From Zhengitettix transpicula (taxonomy: Eukaryota > Arthropoda > Insecta > Orthoptera > Tetrigidae): 64,000 nucleotides of DNA. The notes under the pieces are model-generated. The model worked only from the letters and a program-made list of their open reading frames with translations. It was not told where the DNA came from and did no database searches. Within the stretch, counting starts at the first letter, position 1. Each line of letters begins with the position of its first letter. The stretch lies in contig CM073591.1 in NCBI GenBank assembly GCA_037074705.1, positions 77,668,532 to 77,732,531 on the forward strand. The letters are read 5' to 3'. Positions 23,236-35,245 of this stretch are shown piece by piece. The translations under genes and the position numbers were made by a program.

Positions 23236-26200
23236 AAAGAATAAAACTCATAATATACATTCTTTACAGCATAAACTCTATCTAATCATTATTCTTGCAG
23301 TGTATTTTTCGAAACACCACGATTCACGAATCCTTCGACGCAAATCTCAAATGTAATTTTACATCAAATTCCCCAAATAAATTTTTATTCATGTTATTCT
23401 CGAAATATTAAAGATATTTATACAATAACCAACATCTGAGATTAAACCTAATAAAAAATAAATTAACTTAAAAAGCGATTAACAAAAACAAAATCAGATG
23501 TCTGAGTGATATATACGGATAGGGCGATTGTCTTGACCTAGCCTTGAAAATGTTCGGACGAAACGTCGGCAAGAACGCCAGAACCCCAGAACAAAACGCG
23601 GTCTAAAAATCCAAAAATTGATACAAAATAATAACATCAATACTGTCACGAAAAAAAATCAGTATCTGTATACAAAATTAGAATATTTTTCACCAATATT
23701 ACTGTAAAAAGGTTCCCTCTGACATTTCTATATTTAAAGTTTAATTTCTAACCTTAATTTTTTTCGTCAGAGTTAATGATATGTTCCGAGTGAATGCAGA
23801 CAATTCTTGACTCAGACAATAAGTTTGTTATCTATTTAAAATAATAGCCAAATTCAAATGGATGATTTTCTTTTGTAAATTGGTAAATAAGATCATATAT
23901 TAATGCGGGAATGGTTTAGCGGCATTGCAGTGAATTGAAGAACAGTAAGAAGAAGGGTAGGGAACTGTAGGACGCCATTTATATTCCTAATCTTTATTAG
24001 TAGAAAGTAACATGTTTTATAAGTGTAACGGAACAATTTTTCCCTTATTTATATTGTTTGTACATAGTTTGTGTGCCTTCATTATATGCATTTTAAACAT
24101 TGTCATCGTGCTTTGCCCAATGCAATTAAATAAATATATCTATGAAGCTAATTTTCTGTTAAGTTATTTTGTAGATGGTTACTTGATGAATAGAATGAAA
24201 GAAAGCAGTTAACATTAAATAACTCTGCAAAAAAATAGGGATATATCTGGTTAATAAATTAATTAAATATAGTATTTATAATAACAAATTCATTATTTTA
24301 GTTAACAATTAGGTGATTTTAGTATATGAAGAATGTTTTGATGGTTTGGGAACGTCATTTGAACAACTAATTACGAAATTCTAAATGAAAAATCTTTAAT
24401 ACACGCAAACCTGATAATAAATATCTGGATTTGGATTAGCTATTAGGATAAGTTCATAAATTATAAGGCAAAGGGAACTGCAGTATTACGATTTTCGTTC
24501 GTTCAAATGGGAAAGTTCAGTAATTTTTCTGAGATCTTTCAGAAACAAAAACTGGAAATAGAATGGATCATACACAAAAAATCTAAAAGCCTTTAAATTC
24601 AGAATGTAATAAGAAGAGGTTAAAATCATGAAGTAATTCTGTCATAAAAGACATCAGAAAAATTTCACTTCTAAAGTGGATGATAACAGATTATTTTTCC
24701 GTTAGTATATTTTGTGTATTTTCTGTCTCCAACTGAATTATTAGTCATTTGCAGTTTTGGGTTAACAAAATATGGAGCGTCTCTTCACCATTGCAGTACC
24801 ATCAGCATTTCAGCCATTAGTATTATCCAGCTTCCAAATAAAACTGCTTCACATTTCGTCACCCGAATGCTACGGAAGCAAATACACAAATTTAGGTTTT
24901 TGTATCAATGTCTTTCATTCTCTTATTTTCATCTTCTCCGAAAAAACTATTAATAATTCAAATCTCTAAACATTATTCTCTCTAGGAGTACGGTGTTGCG
25001 ATTCATCATCAATCATCTTGACGCTGACTGTCACTCTAACAGCGAGAAACAACATTGCGTGTTGGTTAATTTCATAAAGCTTTACAATCTGCTAATTAAT
25101 CACGCTTTTTTCTTTTAATCGGAGAAAGTACATTCCATTTTCAAGAGGAACAATTCCTTCAGGACTCTGCCAAAAAGTGAATTTTTAATTTTTTGATTCG
25201 TTTTATCATCTTCTATGATGGTGAATTCTTCACAATTATTACCATATGACAATAGTACAGTTAAAAAATTAATGTAATATTTTCCAATGATGATATATTG
25301 ACATTTAAAGCATCAATAAGTTGTAATAATTATCAATATGTGTAAAAGTCATATGAAACAAGACATGAAAAACAATTTGTACAGTGAAACGTTTGTAGTT
25401 TTTTAAATACCTTTGTACAATATACTAAGCTTAAAATAGCTCATAGTTACCTTTAACATATAAGATAGTCTTTAAGTAGAATTAGTTGGTTTCCTTAATT
25501 TCTACTATTTTCTGTATAATTTTTAACTTATTCGTCACGCTAGAAGCTGGATTCTCTAAAAGGTCTATTGAATAAAAATACTTAGACTGAGATTAATTTA
25601 CATGAGCTACTAGAATCTAAGCCCGAATTTAGTTTATGGAATAAAAGGATATTTAACCTTAACGAAAATCAAATTAATAATTAAAGATGCACTAAATCAT
25701 ATAATTAATGAGAGGAGTTTTTAACGAATTCCGTATACCTTTATAAGAAACAATATTTGACCGAAACATGATGAGAAATGTCAACACAGGAAATAAATAT
25801 AGTCGACAGAATAGATTTGGTTAAGAGAAAATAATGTTCAGCGAATACTTGAAGCAAAAAAATAATCTGAAATTTATAAAATGATAAACACGAGAGACTT
25901 TTTACGAGAGGGTGTGAAAGATATTAAGTGATATTCAAACTGAATATATTTTTCTGTTATTCAAATAACAATGCGAACCTTAGACCTCAAATAATTCATT
26001 AATTGCAATAGAAGTATGGAACAAATAGTAGAGACCCAATGTGGATCTTTTCTTGAGAATCAGGACGTATATTTATATAAGGTTTACTGTGTAATGCAAA
26101 CAAGGCAATATAATAAGACATAAGAATTCTGTTCCAGCGTTACTTAAACCGTCAGATATACTTTTCAGAACTTTTATTTTCTCTGGCGAGCCTGAATAAA

Positions 26201-27080
26201 TGTTTGCCTCCATCTCGTAACGTCGAAACAAGCTTTGAAATAACAATACCCGAGGGAAAGAATCGCCGGTGACTGCGGGCCAACTGATTACTTTGGAGGA
26301 TCAGGGAAAAAGCGAGCAATGTTACGGTGCCACAATACTCTCTTGTATACATTAGCACACATTTTCAGATAGCTTGTCGGAAAGATGGACACAGACTTGT
26401 ATAAATAGCATAATCCAGAGAAAATATTTGTTCAATGCTATTCATCATGGACCGATCTTCAAGAAAACCACTGCACCAAATATTTTGTTTATTTTGTATC
26501 ATTTATCTCTCTGCATTTATTGATGATTATTTTGTTTCGTTTTCTACCAATTTAGATATCAGACAGACCAAGCTCTCATACTGCCACGTCTGACTCTGCC
26601 TCGAAGGGCACAGTCCCATGTTGTCCACAACTGTCTCATCCAGCTTCAGAAACTCCCGACTAAAACTAGTTCCAACAACCAAGTCAAATAGCACTCCTTA
26701 CAAGCCTGTCTTCAAGACAGAACTGCTCGCGGCATCCTCCGAGACTACAACAACAATCGTCCTCTTCTGGCTCAGTTGCTGCTCCACCCCACTCCAGGCT
26801 ATTTCTCCAAAAAATTATTTACCTTAGTTGGGTGCAAACAAACGCAGCTTTTCCCACTAACCCTTCAATCCTCTATCATCGCGCGTGCAACAAATACGAA
26901 ACAGCAAGAATTTTTCTAAGTTGGATGGGAACGATCTCAACTGGACCCTCCTCGTAGTCACATTTGTAAAGTGGTTGCTGGATCCCAAATAACCTTCCAT
27001 CAACAATACATCTCTGTATCTCCCAAAAATCTTCTTACTTACGAGGCCGGTCTGATCATTGATAAAGACAATTTATATCT
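23236..27080. other. AT-rich DNA, no supported gene
   Basis: At 23544-23572 GCCTTGAAAATGTTCGGACG followed by AAACGTCGG resembles a PLE/hammerhead-type box. ORFs at 24012-24212, 24714-24969, 26152-26358 and 26618-26827 lack motifs. The block 26570-26960 is less AT-rich and could be a worn coding relic, but I recognise no family. Confidence 0.45.
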
Positions 27081-27099
27081 TGAAAAAACTTGCAAATGA

Positions 27100-27405
27100 A
27101 TAAGGTGGAGAAATCCCGACCGGGTCCTCCACTTAGTACGCGATGCTCTTGCAATCTGAGCTACCATTCAAGCTTTTCCATCCGTTGTATAGAACTGAAA
27201 ATTCCATTCTTCATTTACGCAAAGACCGTGATTAAGTGAACCGTGGGTGGGCTACTGTTCAGGTCTATACAACAGATGGAGAAAGCACGCATCTGAAGGG
27301 GAGTCGACCAAGGTAGCTCAGATGTTAAGCGGAAATTACCGGGTTCGATTCCGGTTCGGTAGCGATTTTTCCATTCTGATCGTTTAATTCCGTTTCATAA
27401 TCTTC
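27100..27405. mobile_element. Inverted pair of tRNA-derived SINE units (family F)
   Basis: On the minus strand 27105-27180 reads GGTAGCTCAGATTGCAAGAG then C, an A box with a closable D arm (GCTC/GAGC), followed by AGGACCCGGTCGGGATTTC, a worn B box. On the plus strand 27314-27352 reads TAGCTCAGATGTTAAGCGG then CCGGGTTCGATTCCGG, with a perfect B box and T arm but too short an A-B spacing for an anticodon arm. The inner flanks GCTTTTCCATCCGTTGTATA and TATACAACAGATGGAGAAAG are also inverted. It is a SINE head in palindromic arrangement, not functional tRNA. Confidence 0.7.
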
Positions 27406-28102
27406 AATGATGAGCTTCAAATGAAAACATTTCTTGTACTATTACATTTTAAATGAAATACATGTCTGCCGCTAAGTTAATAATGGAAAATGACGAAAAA
27501 GCAGACAATAACATTACGTAATATGAAAATAGCATGACATTTCCTCTACATGTACATAGAACTCGACAGGTGATAAATTTTCTTAAGACCTACACATATT
27601 GACTCGTCATCGTGTATAGGAAATTTATACAGATGAAAAAGAGAAATATATATTAGTTAATGAGCAAGTGTCACGTTGTATTACTATTTTGTTTTTGTAG
27701 ATAATTTTATATGTTGGGCTAGCAGGATACTTGGAGTGAATATCAATAATTTTAGAGTATCCCATTCAAAAATCGTTCAAGGTTTGGTTATAACAGAGTG
27801 TTTATTAATAGGAGGTTTATAAGTCGACCTTTGATTCTGATTTTAGGACTTTTTTGGCCAATATAAACCGCATGACAAGTGGAACAAAAATTTTTATAGA
27901 CTACACCAGGAACTAGAGGGTCTTTGCAACCCTTCTTAAACCTGGATAAGTCGATTATTTGCATATAATACTGAAATGTTTAAACAACTTTGAATAAAAA
28001 AAATGAAATTTCGTGTAGAAATTAAGTGCAATAGATAGATTATAATTGTCTTTCCTGGTTTTTATGGTACTTAGAAACAAATTAAAATGATTTTATTGAA
28101 AA

Positions 28103-28365
28103 TTAATAAGAAAGATAGCCAATAACAGAGAAAAGATGTGATAATATAAATACGACGTTTCTGGAACCTTTCTTCAGATGCAGAAAAAAAAACGCAAAAA
28201 CCTTTTGAGATTTGTCAACTGAGTGGTGCAGTTGTGTCGCTCTAGGCTCTTGCGTTTTTTTTCTGCACCTGAAGAAAGGTATAAAGCTTTCAGAAACGAT
28301 GTGTGGTACTTATATTATCACTTATTTTCTCTGTATTTGGCTATCTTTCTTATTATTATGGATAC
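28103..28365. mobile_element. PLE-terminal foldback (family B, copy 3)
   Basis: A near-palindrome: TAATAAGAAAGATAGCCAAT, AGTGATAATATAA-type sequence, CCTTTCTTCAG and the GCAGAAAAAAAACGCAA block on the left are mirrored on the right by TTGCGTTTTTTTTCTGC, CCTGAAGAAAGG, TGATATTATA-like sequence and TTGGCTATCTTTCTTATTA. The centre is GTCAACTGAGTGGTGCAGTT...CTAGGCTCTT. It lies 3' (minus strand) of the PLE reverse-transcriptase relic at 28.86-29.22 kb, where a PLE terminal repeat would be expected. Confidence 0.8.
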
Positions 28366-28857
28366 GGATTAGTTAGTAATGTTTTAAAAACTGTCTTCAA
28401 ATTCATAGAATGAAACTTGTGGTCAGTTAATAGCATGACAAGGTTAAAAAAACTGTAGCGGGGAGAGAATAAAAATAATTAAGGCTGTCTACAGAAAAGG
28501 TGGGTTAGCGGTACCAATTGGTCACCAAAGAGGAAGAATAATCTACAGATGCAAAACTACCTAAAGTTCATAAGGGAACTATGAATTAGAGGGGGAGTTG
28601 TTAAAAACGTAAACAGTTCCGTCAATTTTAGAAGATTCAACAATACAGAAAATATCTGCAATACTTGAGAAAGAAGACAAACATTCTCATAATTCTTGAT
28701 AATCTCCGCAATTAACGAAGAGAAAGGACTAACCATTGTAAATCATTAATTTGATGAAATTCGTTGCTATAAAATATATATGAAAAATATTAAGTTGAAC
28801 ACTAGGTTTAAGATAATCAGTAATTATTTTAAAAGTATATTTGTATATTTCCTTCAT

Positions 28858-29220
28858 TTAAAAGTATTTACGAATAAATTGTTTTGGACAGAAGTAAACA
28901 ACGAAAGCGCATCAGGACAGATTAGTTTGTGGTCATAAAAACCTTTGATGGCATCAAAAACTGAACGGAGTTCTTAACCGAATGGTGTGGTTCATCGTTT
29001 AGGTCTTTGGATAATAAATACTGTGAAAACTTTATTAATGTTTGAAACAGACTATTTTTAGAAGCAACAATTAGTCTAAACGGTACATTAGCTTTATGAA
29101 TTTTTGGAAGCGCGTATGCTCTCGCCAAAATGGATGATGTGATGAAAAGAGAATTAAAAGTATTCTTTAAGGCTCCATTTTTTAATAATGTTTAGAGTTT
29201 GTCGATGACCACGTAAAAAT
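28858..29220 (-). pseudogene. Penelope-like element reverse transcriptase relic
   Basis: The minus strand encodes LARAYALPKIHKANVPFRLI (about 29125-29066), then VASKNS, KFSQYLLSKDL and HHSVKNSVQFL. This matches the PLE reverse-transcriptase signature 'aRfYGLPKIHK..vPlRPIvs..ns' followed by 'vkNs.efv'. After a frame change the strand continues LICPDALSLFTSV, corresponding to the catalytic-region 'yvlvSlDVvSLFTnip' with its core Asp-containing motif blurred. Upstream residues in the same strand (LLKNGALKNTFNSLFITSSI) fit the preceding region. Only part of the RT domain survives; there is no linked endonuclease domain on this strand. The family B foldback lies downstream. Dead copy. Confidence 0.85.
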
Positions 29221-29667
29221 CGCATAGTTTATATGACTGAAAGTATCTGCTAGACGCAGATTGTCTCTATGACAATTGTAACAGCGTGTTCATCAGCTGT
29301 TATGGATAATTTTTAAGAAACACTTTGTTTAATTTTTAGATTATTTATTAATGTGCTAATAAATTATGGTCAGTGAGAAGTGTTAGAGCTATGATTGAAG
29401 AAAAAGAAAAATTTTGTGTCTGGTACAATCTTGATGAGCCGTGAGGAAAAATTGATGAAGGATTCAACATGTTTGATGCTTCTGTTTTAATTGCCGAAAC
29501 CTAATAAGTTAAAAGAAAAATGGTTCATGAATTTGAGCATTCAAAGTAGTTGATTTAGCCTTGTGGGGGAGAATGTAGGACTCTTTTTTTTAAATTCTAA
29601 TTTAACGTCAATTAACCTTTTGGTCATTAGCGACTTATATCTGTTAAGTTCTACATTTGTTTAACCT

Positions 29668-30427
29668 TTAAATTACTTTAAACAAATCAGTTTTCATCGT
29701 AAAATCTATGAGGTTGTTTATTGCTGCTGATGAGTTGCAAATCTCCATCATTGAATGTGCGGCTATGGTTGATCTTCTTATCTCGCTATATTTGGGGCAG
29801 TCAAAGAGGACATGAGGAATTGTTGTGGGCTCCTTGCACGAGCTGCATACCGGCTGCGCAGATCTGGAAATCAAGAATGAATGAGTGAAACTAGAGTGCA
29901 ATGTTCTTATTCTGGCTACAACAACCTGTTGCCTTCGAGATAGTTCTTTCGGGTGCGATATTTCTCTGATGCTGTTGACATTTCTGAGGATGATTCCGCA
30001 TTCCTCTGGTTTCACAGGTCTACTCCACTTTTCCTCCAGTTCCTTGTAGAACCCTACTCTGCAGTCCTCTGGAAAAGTCATTCCTTACTTTCGTAATATA
30101 TCCTTTAGTGTAGTGTAGTACGGTGTTAGGTTTTTAGGTGGTTCTTTCTCTGCATATCGAGGAGTGATGGTTTGTTCTCTTATTATTGGGTTCGATGTCT
30201 CTCTTGTCTTGATCGCGTATCTAATTGCAATTTCTTTCCTTCTGCGGGATTTCGTTTGCCTCAAGTGTGAATCTCGGTATTGGGGTGGTTTTATAACATC
30301 TGGTTATCACTCTCATTGCCTTTTTTGGAAAACGCTTAGTCTTCTTAGCATCCTTTTCTGTGCTGTCATATATATCTTTAAGTAACAAACAAGGAATAGC
30401 CAAATTCATCAACGAAGAATTATTCTG
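29668..30427 (-). pseudogene. Jockey/I-type LINE ORF2 C-terminal relic
   Basis: The minus strand from 30081 to 29668 is open for 137 residues. It includes RRQQVVVARIRTLHSSFTHS (residues 49-68) and a CCHC knuckle formed by C79, C82, H90 and C95 within PVCSSCKEPTTIPHVLFDCP. This is the C-terminal signature of insect non-LTR retrotransposons. Upstream, in shifted frames, KKAMRVITRCYKTTPIPRF and EANEIPQKER match the RT thumb ('ALR...Ga.rtTP...L..EA..PPL..RR'). IRYAIKTRETSNPI then links into the 137-residue frame through one stop. No RNase H domain fits between them, so an internal deletion or an RNase H-lacking clade is likely. 5'-truncated, frameshifted, non-functional. Confidence 0.85.
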
Positions 30428-32380
30428 GAAACAGAAATAAATGGAGAAATATTTAGAAAAATACAAGTATTTGGTTGGCGTTTTAAATGACAAATGATCA
30501 ATGAATAGCCGATTTATTTTAAACAATCTTCGAATTTCCTCAATTAAAATACATATACAGTTGAGTGCGTTCTGTTTGAAATGTGTAACAAGTGGCTGTT
30601 ACCATAATAATAAAATATATCAGAAAAGATTGATTAATTTGTTTTAATGTAATCGAAGACTAACCACCTAAAGAGAACACAAAAATTCTGCATTTAACGT
30701 GGGTAAATGTTAGACGTGTCTAAGCTGAGAAGATATCGGATATACGTGCGGTCGCCGTTGCTCTTAACGTCGTTAACCCTTACTAAAGCGCTGCTAATGG
30801 AAACCTCGGATCACAAGGTGGCCCTGACATGTCTCCCCCACGTTTATTTGTTACCAATAAGGCTATCGGACACATCTTTAATTTCCGTTCATCCGCCGAC
30901 TGAAGGCGCTTAGTACTGCAGTGTTTCGGTTTTGACACCGAGCTGTGACCTTTCACTTCCCGTAATAAATTCCTTATCAGCGATTTCGATGAATTTGAAC
31001 ATTCAATGAATGTGTTTAGTTATACAATCTGTTAAATGATATAATTGAATGTAAATGCTATTCCAGAGCTCAAACAAACAATTATTTGGATTTTATTTTA
31101 TTGTAATCTCGCTTCCAATTGTAATTATATTCCTTTTCCGGAATGCACGTCATCCCGTCAATTATGCTACGTTTTGTAATATAATACAACTTCAATAGTT
31201 TTTGTAAATCAGATTTTTTTATTCTGTAACCTGTAATTCAGATACACATTAATTGCTATAAATAATTTTTCCGGGGGTAATTTTTCAAATATTATTTTCT
31301 GAACATTTTCATTACGTTCTAAATCATTCAACCCTTGAACTTTTAATTATCGAATAGTATTAACACGCATGAGTATACTTCCACATGATGCTAAACGATT
31401 CTTTAATCGTCTTTGTCCATGCGATTCTAAGTTTTCATGAAATAAACCTCAGCGAAAACGCTTGTCGAATTAAATTGCTTCATTACCGTGCCTAACTCCA
31501 AGCCAACGGTTCTAATGAACATTAAAAAAAATGAAGGAAAATTTTAGTAAATGATAAAAATATCAGTTGTTACGTGGTGAACTTCGTGGATGATAAATCG
31601 TAACCCAAAAAGGAGAACGAGTACAAAACAGCCAATAAATGACAATTGACCAGAATTAATTTAAATCGTCATAGCTGTACCTGAGTCTCTGTGTGTGGCG
31701 AATTTAACTTTTAATTAGCGAGGTTGCCCTATTGGATCCATTCCGAAAATGAGAAAAAAAACGACTTGGAGACAGAACAGTGGGTATATGTGTGTGTAAT
31801 CGTTACTTGGTAGAAGTTCTGAGAATACACCCGCAAATGGCCGATGCCGTAACCTCAGACACAATAAAGGTACTTTATTACGTGCCTACTGAATGATATA
31901 TACACGCAGCAAGGAGCTACAGGTAATTTAACTGCAAGTGGTTTCAAATCTATGTACGTAAAAACAGGAAATTCAGAGTCGTTGCGCGAACTACCATCCC
32001 AGAATTGTAGCGATTGTAGAAAGTGAGACTGAGGAAAGCCGGGTTTTAATTGATTGTTTAATTCATGTAAGCAGTGAATAATTTCTTTAGAATGTTTTTT
32101 GCTAGATTGATTTAAAATCAATTAATTAATAAAAATTATAATAAATTATTTAATATATAATGAATTAATAATAATAATAAATTAATATTTGATATAACCT
32201 GACAATTATCTTTTAATCAATAAATAAGCAATAAGTCATAAAAAATTATTTAATAAAAAATTCGTTTGAATACAACGTTTAGCCCAAAACTTTGGACGAA
32301 ACGTATTAAAACGAATTAATGGTTTAATCAATTTTTCTGGCATATTGGCTGTATTATTTCTTTATTAAATAATACATTTA
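30428..32380. other. AT-rich DNA, no supported gene
   Basis: A GC-richer block at 30705-30960 holds a 68-codon ORF (30707-30913, plus) with no recognisable domain. ORF 31855-32121 (minus) likewise. At 32268-32318, AACGTTTAGCCCAAAACTTT followed by GGACGAAACGT resembles PLE-end boxes upstream of the PLE relic. Confidence 0.45.
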
Positions 32381-32398
32381 TGTGTTGATATTTCGTAC

Positions 32399-32728
32399 TT
32401 GATTAAAAACCACAAGGACCCACTTGAAATCTACAGCAAACATTGTGTTGTTTACAAAATCTCTTGTTCTAATTGTAATTCCTGCTACATAGGGAAAACA
32501 AAACTTTCCCTTAATACACGTATCAAAGAACATATATCTAATATCAAACTTCCCGTCAATAAACAATCTGTAGTATTCAAACATATAATCAATTCTAAAC
32601 ATACATTTGATTCGGAAAATGCTAAGATTTTAGATATTGACACTAGGTACAATTCCAGAATCATTTCAGAGATGCTTCACATTAAATCCAACATCACAGC
32701 TATTAATGTACAAACAGACACTATTTAA
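32399..32728 (+). pseudogene. Penelope-like element GIY-YIG endonuclease domain
   Basis: A 109-residue open frame carries a GIY-YIG nuclease core: VVYKI (17-21), CYIG (29-32), TRIKEH with the conserved Arg41 and His45, and a downstream SEMLHIK with Glu91, the likely metal-binding Glu. The Cys pair in SCSNCNSCYIG is the CxxC feature typical of PLE endonucleases, and the end AINVQTDTI matches PLE C-termini. PLEs carry this domain after the reverse transcriptase. The frame is intact over the domain, but no RT is found upstream, so it is a 5'-truncated copy with no real start codon. The family B terminal unit follows at 32826-32945. Confidence 0.88.
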
Positions 32729-32825
32729 CTCAATAAATGCTATGATCCCTTATTATTACGCTAAACTTTCTGTTTTCCCATTGTCGTTGCGTTTTCGTCG
32801 GGTTTGAGTATTGTTATCTGAGAAA

Positions 32826-32945
32826 GGCAGTTGTGTTTTTCTAGGCTCTTCATGGCACCTAACGAAAGGAACAAGGATCCCAGAAACGTTGGGTGATATT
32901 TATATTACCCTTTTTGTCTGAATTGGCTATCTTTCTTATTCAAAT
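32826..32945 (+). mobile_element. PLE terminal unit (family B, copy 4)
   Basis: GGCAGTTGTGTTTTTCTAGG, GGCACC, ACAAGGATCCCAGAAACGTT and TTGGCTATCTTTCTTATT in the order seen in the other copies. It follows the PLE endonuclease frame by about 100 bp, so it most likely is the 3' terminal repeat of that element. This copy is the anchor for calling family B PLE-derived. Confidence 0.75.
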
Positions 32946-34340
32946 TTATTTTAACTTAAAAATCAAATCTGAGGGTCTTTACGGGACTTCCCAGTGAAAT
33001 CAAGATAAAATTCCGGTATACGTTGACGCAGAAATTTTCTCTACACAACCGCCCCAACACGTCCAAAAGGCAATTATATTTACGGTCTTATGCAGATATA
33101 AATTCTTTCTTGGAAAAGAAGGCTCTTGCAGACCCACTCGACAGAATAGTTTCCAACTGTGCCCAGAAATACAGCAAAACCTTTTTTTAGTAACAGGCTA
33201 CAAAACTGATAATTAACAAGTTTTAATATCCAGATAAAAAGTTTTTCTGCGTGCTGCCCTCTAATTAATTCTCTATAACGAATGTTCAAATATATTTTCA
33301 CGCAGCTGATCAGAAGCAAAATCCAGAGATAATATCCTTATCGCCAGGGAATACCAATAATGACTCTCTTCCAAAGAGATGACAATATTATATAAAATTT
33401 ACAAGTCTTGGCAAAATAAGTCTTTAAATATTATTAAAAGGTTAACTATTAATTGAAAACCTCATTTTATGTTCTAAAAACTGTGTCAGGTGTTTTCTTA
33501 GACATACGTAGCATACGTATTACTGCTTTCCTGAAAAAAATTAAATTTGAGGTTATATCACCTAGAAAGAATTTTTTTCATCGAAAATTAAAACGCACAT
33601 AACACGACAACCCCACAAATATACAAATGTGAAATGTTTATCTCCGAAACATCATAATTCAGAAAAAAATTGTTCTCACATGACCTCACGTCGTTAATTC
33701 ACAACCTATTTCAATTTCAGAAGGTTAAGAATTTTTTGTTCCATTCAACTCATAATACCAAACTATTTATACTTTTACCAGTATGATAATATGAATGTTA
33801 CTTTACGTTCAGTTATAATTTACATTATATTGTGTTGTATTAGAATCGGTGCACTACAAACTACCCAAATATTGTCCATGGGTTTGTACCACGTAAGTAG
33901 GAAACTGTTTTCCAAAAAGTAACAAATATCTCCAAAATGTTACAATTTTTATATTTTTGATGGCCGAGGTGAATGATCTTTTTCCACGAAGAGGAAACTC
34001 CGTTTGTGGGCTCAACGTTCACGAATAATAGGTCGTTGTTCGCGGATAATCTGAAAATCTGCGCCTTAGAATGACCGGCTGCTTCGCCCACGACGCAATT
34101 AAAACATCGTTATAAGTAAAAAAGCACAACGCGTAATTTTTTAAACACACAATTTATTTTACACACAATCACTATTTTACTGCATTTATTTCCAATTTAA
34201 TTCCATTCCTCTTCACTCGGTCTCACTATAATTAAGCATTGTCCGAAATATAGTAGACCTGTTTACAATTTATAAACCTCACCTAATTAGAACGCATGTG
34301 TGGATAGGAAGAACTGAACTTTAGATTTACGGCTATTCGA
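32946..34340. other. AT-rich DNA, no supported gene
   Basis: ORFs at 33080-33319 and 33861-34091 (both minus) lack known motifs; the second sits in a locally CpG-richer block (33960-34095) and could be a repeat relic. Confidence 0.45.
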
Positions 34341-34354
34341 ATTACCGTTTTTTT

Positions 34355-34425
34355 TATGAAATCCTATCAAGTGATAATATAAATCACTTCTTTTGTCTGT
34401 ATTTGGCTATCTTTCTAGTTATTAA
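34355..34425 (+). mobile_element. PLE terminal unit fragment (family B, copy 5)
   Basis: Only the outer part survives: AAGTGATAATATAAATCACTT followed by GTATTTGGCTATCTTTC. The GAAACG box and centre are missing. Confidence 0.5.
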
Positions 34426-34861
34426 TTTGATAAATTATGGTAAAATGTATGATATTTAAAGCATTTTTCTAGAGTAAAATGGATATCGTTATTTGAATTC
34501 AAAAAGAGGAAAATGTTCGATTTGTGCTATTTATTGTTTGATGACGTCTTAATTACATACATGTAAATTTAGATGACAATGTATTACAGTAAAGCTTCGA
34601 CCGTCATTATAAATTGCGTTCCTGTTACCACCAAGCCTCTACCTAAGGGTTATCATTACAAGTGTCCACCTACATGAGGATTGTTCTAATATTAATATTA
34701 TATTAAATATATTGTTTTTTACAGTTAATTAATTGTTTGAAAATCTGCATGCATTTATTTTATTTCGACAAACTTACTTTACGAGACGATTTTATTTTCA
34801 ATATTTCTCTACAGCCACTAATTTAGGTCTGTTTAGAACAAACGTTCCTGTTTTTAGTTAA

Positions 34862-35245
34862 TTTTGAAAACGCCGAGATGTTATAAACGTGTGGACTGAA
34901 ATTTCATTAAATAGAATGTCGGCCAGTTGGATCAAAATAAGAATAATTGTGTTCGCATTTTAAATAATTTGTTATTATTTGCTAGACTTTATTATTTTTA
35001 TAGAATATTACGTGTATTCTCTTTTCCAAAGTTGGCCTGTGTTTACCAGAGATGTTTATAGGCTGCTAAAGTTTATTATTTTCTTATTCTAGTTAGCGGA
35101 CACACGAAAAAATTACGGTTTATGATAAGGCAAACAAAATTACTCGAAGCAATGTCCTCAGAAATAAATTACATTCACAATTCTTCTCACTTGTACCAAT
35201 TTCAGTAATTTTAAATGTTGAAACACCAATTTCACATTAAAATAC
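34862..35245 (+). mobile_element. hAT-like repeat fragment (family D, copy 3)
   Basis: CGCCGAGATGTTATAAACGT, GTGGACTGAAATT and GTCGGCCAGTTGGAT (34870-34933) match the duplicated segment at 52.09-52.17 and 53.11-53.19 kb. CCTCAGAAATAAATTACATT and CTTGTACCAATTTCAG (35157-35208) match 53.60-53.66 kb. Terminal inverted repeats are not visible here. Confidence 0.55.

Noticed and set aside
26618..27060. Worn coding region in the less AT-rich block
   Set aside because: Several frames look weakly protein-like, but none gives a recognisable family and all have stops.
27310..27372. A functional tRNA gene
   Set aside because: A and B boxes are good, but the spacing is too short for an anticodon arm and the acceptor ends do not pair; a SINE head explains it better.
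32378..32602. Minus-strand ORF opposite the PLE endonuclease
   Set aside because: It is the antisense shadow of the GIY-YIG frame, which has clear catalytic motifs.
33861..34091. 76-residue minus-strand ORF as a gene
   Set aside because: Only the first half has coding-like composition; no start, splice or domain support.
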